Shown here piece by piece: positions 6,353 to 10,822 of a stretch of DNA of 10,822 nucleotides. Each line of letters begins with the position of its first letter. The first letter of the stretch is position 1. A program made the position numbers and the translations under genes. The stretch lies in assembly GCA_005793025.1 (NCBI GenBank), contig SXQI01000213.1:1-10822 (forward strand), written 5' to 3'. The notes beneath the pieces were generated by a model. It saw nothing but the letters and a program-made list of their open reading frames with translations, did no database searches and was not told the origin of the DNA. Origin of the DNA: Verrucomicrobiales bacterium. Lineage in GTDB: Bacteria; Verrucomicrobiota; Verrucomicrobiia; Limisphaerales; SXQI01.

Positions 6353-7962
6353 AATATGTTTTTGTCACAGGCGGCGTAGTGAGTTCACTGGGAAAGGGAT
6401 TGACTGCTGCTTCCCTAGGCACACTCCTCGAAAACAGGGGCCTCAAAATTACGTTACAAAAATTTGATCCCTATCTCAATGTGGATCCCGGCACGATGTC
6501 GCCTTATCAGCATGGTGAAGTCTATGTCCTCGACGATGGCGCGGAAACGGATCTTGACCTTGGTCACTACGAGCGGTTCACCCATACCAAACTTTCTCGA
6601 AAAAACAACCTCACCAGTGGTCAGGTTTATCAGACGGTTTTAGATAAAGAGCGGCGGGGGGATTATCTCGGCAAAACAGTTCAGGTGATTCCCCATGTAA
6701 CCGATGAGATCCAGAAACGAATCGTCGAAGTAGGCGAACTTTCAAAGGCGGATATCGTCATCACTGAAATAGGTGGCACAACAGGGGATATCGAGGGTTT
6801 ACCTTTCCTAGAAGCAATTAGGGAATTCGCGTTAAACGTCGGACCAACCAATGTCTGTTTCATCCACGTTACTTACGTCCCATTCATTAAAGCAGCGGGA
6901 GAACTCAAGACCAAGCCTACGCAGCAATCGGTCGCGAAATTGCGGGAAATCGGTATCGCACCCAACATTCTGGTATGTCGCTGCGAGCAGCCATTGAACA
7001 AGGAATTGCGCCAAAAAATTTCACTTTTTTGCAACGTTGCATACGAGGCGGTGATCGAAGAGAAAGATGTCGATCATAGTATTTATGAGGTTCCATTGAT
7101 GTTGCAACGCGAACGGATGGATGATCTTGTTTGCAATCATCTCAGGATTGAGGCACCTCCAGCCAATATGATTCATTGGCAAGAGATTATCCGTAAGTTG
7201 GTCGTTCCCCAGCACCGAGTTCGGATCGGGGTCGTGGGAAAGTATATCGAGTTACAGGATGCTTATAAATCCGTCTATGAGGCCATCATTCATGGTGGTG
7301 TGGCCAATGATTGCGGCGTTGCTATTGAGAAGATTGAGTCAGAAGAAATCGAAAAATTTGGTGCCGAGAAAGCCTTGCGAGGGTTGACTGGGATTTTGGT
7401 GCCCGGAGGTTTTGGAGAGCGCGGAATTGAAGGTAAAATCCTCGCGGCCAAGTATGCTCGTGAGAAAAAGATGCCGTTCTTTGGCCTGTGCCTCGGCATG
7501 CAGATTGCGACCATCGAGTTCGCAAGAAATGTCCTAGGACTTGCGGGAGCCAACTCCACAGAATTCGATGCAAATTCACCGCACCCAGTCATATCGCTTC
7601 TGAGTGAGCAAAAAAATGTTTCGCATAAAGGAGCATCGATGAGATTGGGGTCTCAGCCTTGCGAGTTGCTGGCAGGGTCAAAGGCAGCGCATTTTTATGG
7701 AGCATCCCTGATCCATGAACGTCATCGGCATCGGTATGAGTTTAATAACGAGTATAGGGAACAATTTGAGCAAGCCGGCTTGATGTTTTCTGGGACGAGC
7801 CCGGACCATAAACTTGTAGAGTTGATCGAGTTGAAGGATCACCCATTCTTCTTGGCGAGCCAGTATCATCCGGAGTTTCTAAGCAAGCCCAACGCCCCCC
7901 ATCCACTCTTCAGAGCGTTTATCGCTGCTTGCCAAGTTGCCATGCACCAACGTGCAACCTGA
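6349..7962 (+). CDS. pyrG: CTP synthase (glutamine hydrolysing)
   Basis: The enzyme makes CTP from UTP, ATP and glutamine, the last step of pyrimidine nucleotide synthesis, in the cytoplasm. Its 537 residues are close to E. coli PyrG (545). The N-terminal synthetase domain (about 1-268) opens with MKYVFVTGGVVSSLGKG, the P-loop SSLGKG at 12-17, followed by KFDPYLNVDPGTMSP and the UTP/CTP site region GEVYVLDDGAETDLDLGHYE. The C-terminal class I glutamine amidotransferase domain (about 290-530) has GGFGERG, nucleophile C381 in GLCLGMQ, and H507/E509 in SQYHPEF, so the full triad is present. The start ATG shares ATGA with the kdsB stop; only a weak AAGAG-like sequence precedes it, so its translation probably depends on ribosomes finishing kdsB. 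No mutation suggests loss of activity. Confidence 0.98.
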   Translation: MKYVFVTGGVVSSLGKGLTAASLGTLLENRGLKITLQKFDPYLNVDPGTMSPYQHGEVYVLDDGAETDLDLGHYERFTHTKLSRKNNLTSGQVYQTVLDKERRGDYLGKTVQVIPHVTDEIQKRIVEVGELSKADIVITEIGGTTGDIEGLPFLEAIREFALNVGPTNVCFIHVTYVPFIKAAGELKTKPTQQSVAKLREIGIAPNILVCRCEQPLNKELRQKISLFCNVAYEAVIEEKDVDHSIYEVPLMLQRERMDDLVCNHLRIEAPPANMIHWQEIIRKLVVPQHRVRIGVVGKYIELQDAYKSVYEAIIHGGVANDCGVAIEKIESEEIEKFGAEKALRGLTGILVPGGFGERGIEGKILAAKYAREKKMPFFGLCLGMQIATIEFARNVLGLAGANSTEFDANSPHPVISLLSEQKNVSHKGASMRLGSQPCELLAGSKAAHFYGASLIHERHRHRYEFNNEYREQFEQAGLMFSGTSPDHKLVELIELKDHPFFLASQYHPEFLSKPNAPHPLFRAFIAACQVAMHQRAT

Positions 7963-7983
7963 CCTATAAAAGGCGGTTCATTG

Positions 7984-8021
7984 GGAGTGATCTCCGAGCG
8001 ATGAATTATTTGAATAGATGA
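7984..8021 (+). promoter_or_regulatory. Short leader ORF and small hairpin before folC (tentative)
   Basis: ATG 8001 opens a six-codon frame (MNYLNR) whose TGA at 8019-8021 overlaps the folC ATG at 8018-8020 as ATGA. Just upstream, GGAG (7984-7987) and CTCC (7992-7995) form a 4-bp stem around TGAT, which would hide the only GGAG-like sequence in this gap. The arrangement could couple or tune folC translation, but both elements are small enough to be chance. Confidence 0.2.
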
Positions 8022-9292
8022 CCTACGCAGACGCCATCGCCTACCTGCAATCATTGGGGCAGTTCGGGATGGTTTTGGGGTTGGATCGAATCAAACAGTT
8101 GAGTGAGTTAGCTGGGAATCCTCACCAAGATTTAAGATTTGTCCATGTTGCCGGAACCAACGGCAAGGGGTCGACTTGCGCATTCTTGGAGAGCATTTTT
8201 CGCAGGGCTGGGTATCGAACGGGCCTCTACACCTCGCCCCACTTGGTTTCGTTCACCGAGCGGATTCAGTTAAACCGTCAGAGTATCTCCGAAGAACAGG
8301 TCGTTGACCTTGTCATACGCTTAAAACCCTTAGCTGAAAATTTGGGTGCCACCAACCAGCCCACTTTCTTCGAGTTCGTCACCTTGATGGCACTCTGCCA
8401 TTTCTCGCAGGAGCAGCCAGATATTGTGATTTGGGAGACAGGGCTTGGAGGTCGCTTGGACGCCACAAACATCGTGACCCCTTTGCTTAGCGTGATCACG
8501 AATGTTCAAGCTGATCACGAACAGTGGTTGGGGCAAACTTTACCGGAGATTGCTCGCGAAAAGGCTGGAATAATCAAACCCAAGGTTCCGGTTGTGATTG
8601 GGACTGTCCCTGATGATATCCATCAAGTGTTGAAAGAAGTTGCGGAATCAAATGAGGCACCTTTTAGCATTTGTAACGTTGATTGGGTCCAATCGCTAGG
8701 TTGGTTTAAGGACGTGCATTTGCCGCTGAAGGGATCCCACCAGCGTTTCAACGCAGCATTGGCGGTAAAAGCAGTGCTCGCTTTAGAGCAGAACTTCCCC
8801 ATCAATTCGGTGGATCTTCAATTGGGGCTCGAAGCGACTCAGTGGTCAGGTCGGTTCCAAATGGTTAGCACTGGTAAAGGTCGCCAACTATTGCTCGATG
8901 GAGCCCATAATCCAGCAGGAGTTCAGGCACTTTGCCGAACAGTGGGGGAGGAGTTTGTTGACCAAGAGATCACCTTGGTAATGGGGATGCTTCAAGATAA
9001 AGACTGGCGGCCCATGGCGCTCGAGTTAGCCGCCATCGCTCACCGGATCATTACAGTGGATGTGCCGAATCCTCGAACCGTTCCCGCCTTTCAATTGGCA
9101 GAATACCTCAGACCGCATTTTCCTGATTGCTCAGTGGAACCGATGGAGTCGATTGATCAAGTGTTGGCTGCAACAGAAAAGGACCCTGTTACGTTGGTCT
9201 CTGGATCGCTGTATCTGATTGGGGCAACGATCGCCTTCCTCCAACAATCCCCGGCCCACCATGAGCTCAACCATTGGAAAGTGCCTATCTAA
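8018..9292 (+). CDS. folC: Bifunctional dihydrofolate synthase / folylpolyglutamate synthase
   Basis: An ATP-dependent Mur-ligase-family enzyme that adds glutamate to dihydropteroate and/or to reduced folates, in the cytoplasm. Its 424 residues are the usual length. Visible motifs: P-loop AGTNGKGST (45-53); TSPHLVSFTERIQLN (72-86), the loop that in dual-function FolC also helps bind dihydropteroate; FFEFVT (117-122); VIWETGLGGRLDATN (137-151); TNVQADHEQWLG (161-172) with the D-H metal-site pair; IAREKAGIIK (178-187), whose first Lys (K182) is the one carbamylated in studied homologues; LLLDGAHNPAG (291-301) starting the C-terminal glutamate-binding domain; and SGSLYLIGATIAFL near the end. The sequence does not settle whether both activities are present. 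It lies 55 bases after pyrG and is probably in the same transcript. No good Shine-Dalgarno is seen. A six-codon ORF at 8001-8021 overlaps its start, and its stop overlaps the stop of the convergent minus-strand gene. Confidence 0.96.
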   Translation: MTYADAIAYLQSLGQFGMVLGLDRIKQLSELAGNPHQDLRFVHVAGTNGKGSTCAFLESIFRRAGYRTGLYTSPHLVSFTERIQLNRQSISEEQVVDLVIRLKPLAENLGATNQPTFFEFVTLMALCHFSQEQPDIVIWETGLGGRLDATNIVTPLLSVITNVQADHEQWLGQTLPEIAREKAGIIKPKVPVVIGTVPDDIHQVLKEVAESNEAPFSICNVDWVQSLGWFKDVHLPLKGSHQRFNAALAVKAVLALEQNFPINSVDLQLGLEATQWSGRFQMVSTGKGRQLLLDGAHNPAGVQALCRTVGEEFVDQEITLVMGMLQDKDWRPMALELAAIAHRIITVDVPNPRTVPAFQLAEYLRPHFPDCSVEPMESIDQVLAATEKDPVTLVSGSLYLIGATIAFLQQSPAHHELNHWKVPI

Positions 9293-10822
9293 TTCTCTAG
9301 ATTTGATTGAGCTTTTTCCGCTTTTTTAGAATTTCGATTGCTCAAAGTTTTCTCGCCAACCCAACGAGTGTTCCAAAGGGTTTTCCAATGGGCATCGTAA
9401 CCTGCAGGCAACGGCTCCCGACCTAATATTTGATCATTCATGCCATGCCAAGGCATCGGTTCAATCTGAGTGCCCGTGAGGACGTGAAAATCAGAATCCT
9501 TATCCCATCCATCCGCATAAAGGTAAAAACTTCGCTGAGTTCCTGCGGGAGAGCTCGAAATCCGACTCGCGTCGAATTGCAAAGTAAGTTCGTCACCCCC
9601 ACAGACTAAAACCAACGCATCATCCCGTTGTGTGAGTAGGGAACCTACTTCACCATACCGTGTCGCCCAACCTGATGGTGTGATTCGCCAAAATGGTTTT
9701 GAGAACACTTGATCATAGATCGGTGTCAGCGGTTGGCTGGAGGGTAGGGCGGCAAATTCGCTGAATCCTCGCCAGTGAAGGTCGGTTCGTGTGGGGGCCA
9801 TGCTGACGATGCGCGTTTGTGCGTCGCTGACCCTTTCGAACAGCACAGCACGGTCCCAATGAATCTCGAACCCGGCGGTTAGCTTTAGTCGTCGGGCATT
9901 GGGAGGGAGTTTACCGTCGAGCTCGATCAGGATTGTTTTTGTTTTCCCCGCAGGAGTACCTGCTTCGATTTCCACCTTTTGCCATTGGCTATCCGATGTT
10001 TCAACCTCCAAAACAGGAAAAGGGAATGGAAGCGAAGTGTCGTGGGAAGCTGCCATGTTTGCCATCCCACCACCAAATCGCAGCCATCCTGTAAGTGCCA
10101 AAACTAATGGTCGCGTTGATTCGAGTGAACCAAAATCAAGGACAATGCCATGAGGTTCCGCGAGTCCACGCAACTGAGGGGACCTCAGTTTGCGAGGAGA
10201 GGCCATGTTCCCATCGGTTTTACTTAATTCAACGGTGATATTCTTTCCGTCGAGATCTGTGGCATCGCGCAATGGATGAGGATTCCCAAGTGTCATTAAT
10301 GTTGGGAGAGGATACGGTTTGCGGCTTCGCAATTTGCTCGTGGAATGAACTTCGGTTCCCTTGGGATGGTCAACCACGCAGAGTTTTGCTTCGTCTAGGT
10401 ACAGCACCTCTCGGAGTTCTTCTGTTAACTGGATTTCATAGTTCCCATTCCGGGGCTGAAAAGTTTGAGAGTCACCGAGCCACACGTATTCAAATGGATC
10501 CGCATCGATGTATACACCTTCGAAGGCCGGCAAGCCGAGTGGCGCAGCTCCGAGAATGTCTGTGACAAATCGGAAAGCTTTCCCATCCCAAACATAGAGG
10601 TAGGGGCAGGAACCCTCGGGCAAAATAAGTTCAGTCAACGTGACGGGTAGCTTTTCCACGGGTTGATCTAGGGAGGGCACCGAGAGGTTGAACCAATGGA
10701 CTGTTACAGCATCTAACTGTTTGGCACGTCCAACGCCGATTTCTACAGGGAGTTTCGAGATTGACCTCACGTTTCTGAGACCTCCCGATCGGGTTTCAAT
10801 CTTCACTCCAATTCCACTCGCG
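9289..10822 (-). CDS. ASPIC/UnbV-domain protein, C-terminal part (5' end off the window)
   Basis: The frame is open from the right edge to TAG at 9291-9289. The first in-frame start-like codon, GTG at 10806-10804, is not the true start because the homologous frame continues upstream to 10822 (ASGIG before it). The first 40 or so residues are the end of an ASPIC/UnbV domain (GIGVKIETRSGG, then VEIGVGRAKQLDAVTVHW), which in such proteins follows FG-GAP/VCBS propeller repeats that would lie outside the window. A long extension follows. With residues numbered from that GTG, it includes SCPYLYVWDGKAFRFVTDIL (66-85), EELREVLYLDEAKLCVVDHP (129-148), and near the end FYLYADGWDKDSDFH (427-441), EPMPWHGM (449-456) and WNTRWV (478-483). 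I recall similar extensions in exported proteins of Acidobacteria, Planctomycetes and Verrucomicrobia; their function is not known to me. The last 17 residues are hydrophilic and Lys-rich. Surface or periplasmic location is inferred. Confidence 0.85.
   Translation of the reverse strand, partial: ASGIGVKIETRSGGLRNVRSISKLPVEIGVGRAKQLDAVTVHWFNLSVPSLDQPVEKLPVTLTELILPEGSCPYLYVWDGKAFRFVTDILGAAPLGLPAFEGVYIDADPFEYVWLGDSQTFQPRNGNYEIQLTEELREVLYLDEAKLCVVDHPKGTEVHSTSKLRSRKPYPLPTLMTLGNPHPLRDATDLDGKNITVELSKTDGNMASPRKLRSPQLRGLAEPHGIVLDFGSLESTRPLVLALTGWLRFGGGMANMAASHDTSLPFPFPVLEVETSDSQWQKVEIEAGTPAGKTKTILIELDGKLPPNARRLKLTAGFEIHWDRAVLFERVSDAQTRIVSMAPTRTDLHWRGFSEFAALPSSQPLTPIYDQVFSKPFWRITPSGWATRYGEVGSLLTQRDDALVLVCGGDELTLQFDASRISSSPAGTQRSFYLYADGWDKDSDFHVLTGTQIEPMPWHGMNDQILGREPLPAGYDAHWKTLWNTRWVGEKTLSNRNSKKAEKAQSNLEN

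Noticed and set aside
9307..9345. TTGAGC / GCTCAA inverted repeat followed by TTTT as a folC terminator
   Set aside because: Only 6 bp of stem with a 27-base loop and a short T run, lying inside the opposite gene's coding sequence; not convincing.
10804..10806. GTG as the true start of the right-edge minus-strand gene
   Set aside because: The UnbV-like sequence continues in frame upstream (GIG motif) to the window end, so the gene is truncated by the edge.
1..10822. A novel defence, mobile or secondary-metabolite system
   Set aside because: No transposase, integrase, CRISPR repeats, toxin-antitoxin pair, nuclease or biosynthetic cluster is present; the central genes are well-known housekeeping families in intact form.

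Overview
The window reads as an ordinary, gene-dense chromosomal segment of a Gram-negative bacterium. Only a secreted-protein gene at the left edge and the C-terminal part of a VCBS/UnbV-type protein at the right edge look accessory. The kdsB gene implies a Kdo-containing lipopolysaccharide, and several proteins carry signal peptides. The kdsB-pyrG arrangement is also known from Chlamydia. Together with an ASPIC/UnbV protein carrying a long C-terminal extension, and a YheS-like ABC-F ATPase with a DEPTTHLD second Walker B, this makes me favour the PVC group, most likely Verrucomicrobiota. That assignment is an inference from gene content and remembered sequence style, not from a marker gene.

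Layout: (1) 1-743, minus strand: 5' part of a secreted protein of unknown function, cut by the left edge. (2) 744-907: a divergent intergenic region with an 8-bp dyad and weak promoter-like boxes. (3) 908-3801, plus strand: two overlapping M16-family genes, the first with an intact zinc site and the second without, expected to form an exported heterodimeric metallopeptidase. (4) 3940-9292, plus strand: a likely operon of an ABC-F ATPase, kdsB, pyrG (sharing ATGA with kdsB) and folC. (5) 9289-10822, minus strand: the C-terminal part of an ASPIC/UnbV protein, running off the right edge and convergent with folC so that the two stop codons overlap.

How the genes fit together: CTP synthase (pyrG) makes the CTP that CMP-Kdo synthetase (kdsB) uses to activate Kdo for lipid A-core assembly, so the translationally overlapping pair links nucleotide supply to outer-membrane synthesis. 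The ABC-F protein acts at the ribosome and folC makes reduced-folate polyglutamates, so the plus-strand cluster is a housekeeping growth unit. The M16 pair and the two flanking minus-strand genes are envelope or exported functions.

I found no tRNA, rRNA, CRISPR array, insertion sequence, toxin-antitoxin pair or recognisable defence system. I do not think the window holds a new multi-gene system. The items most worth a second look are the left-edge unknown secreted protein, the large uncharacterised module after the UnbV domain, an exact 30-nt identity between the two Walker A regions of the ABC-F gene, and the overlap-based gene couplings.
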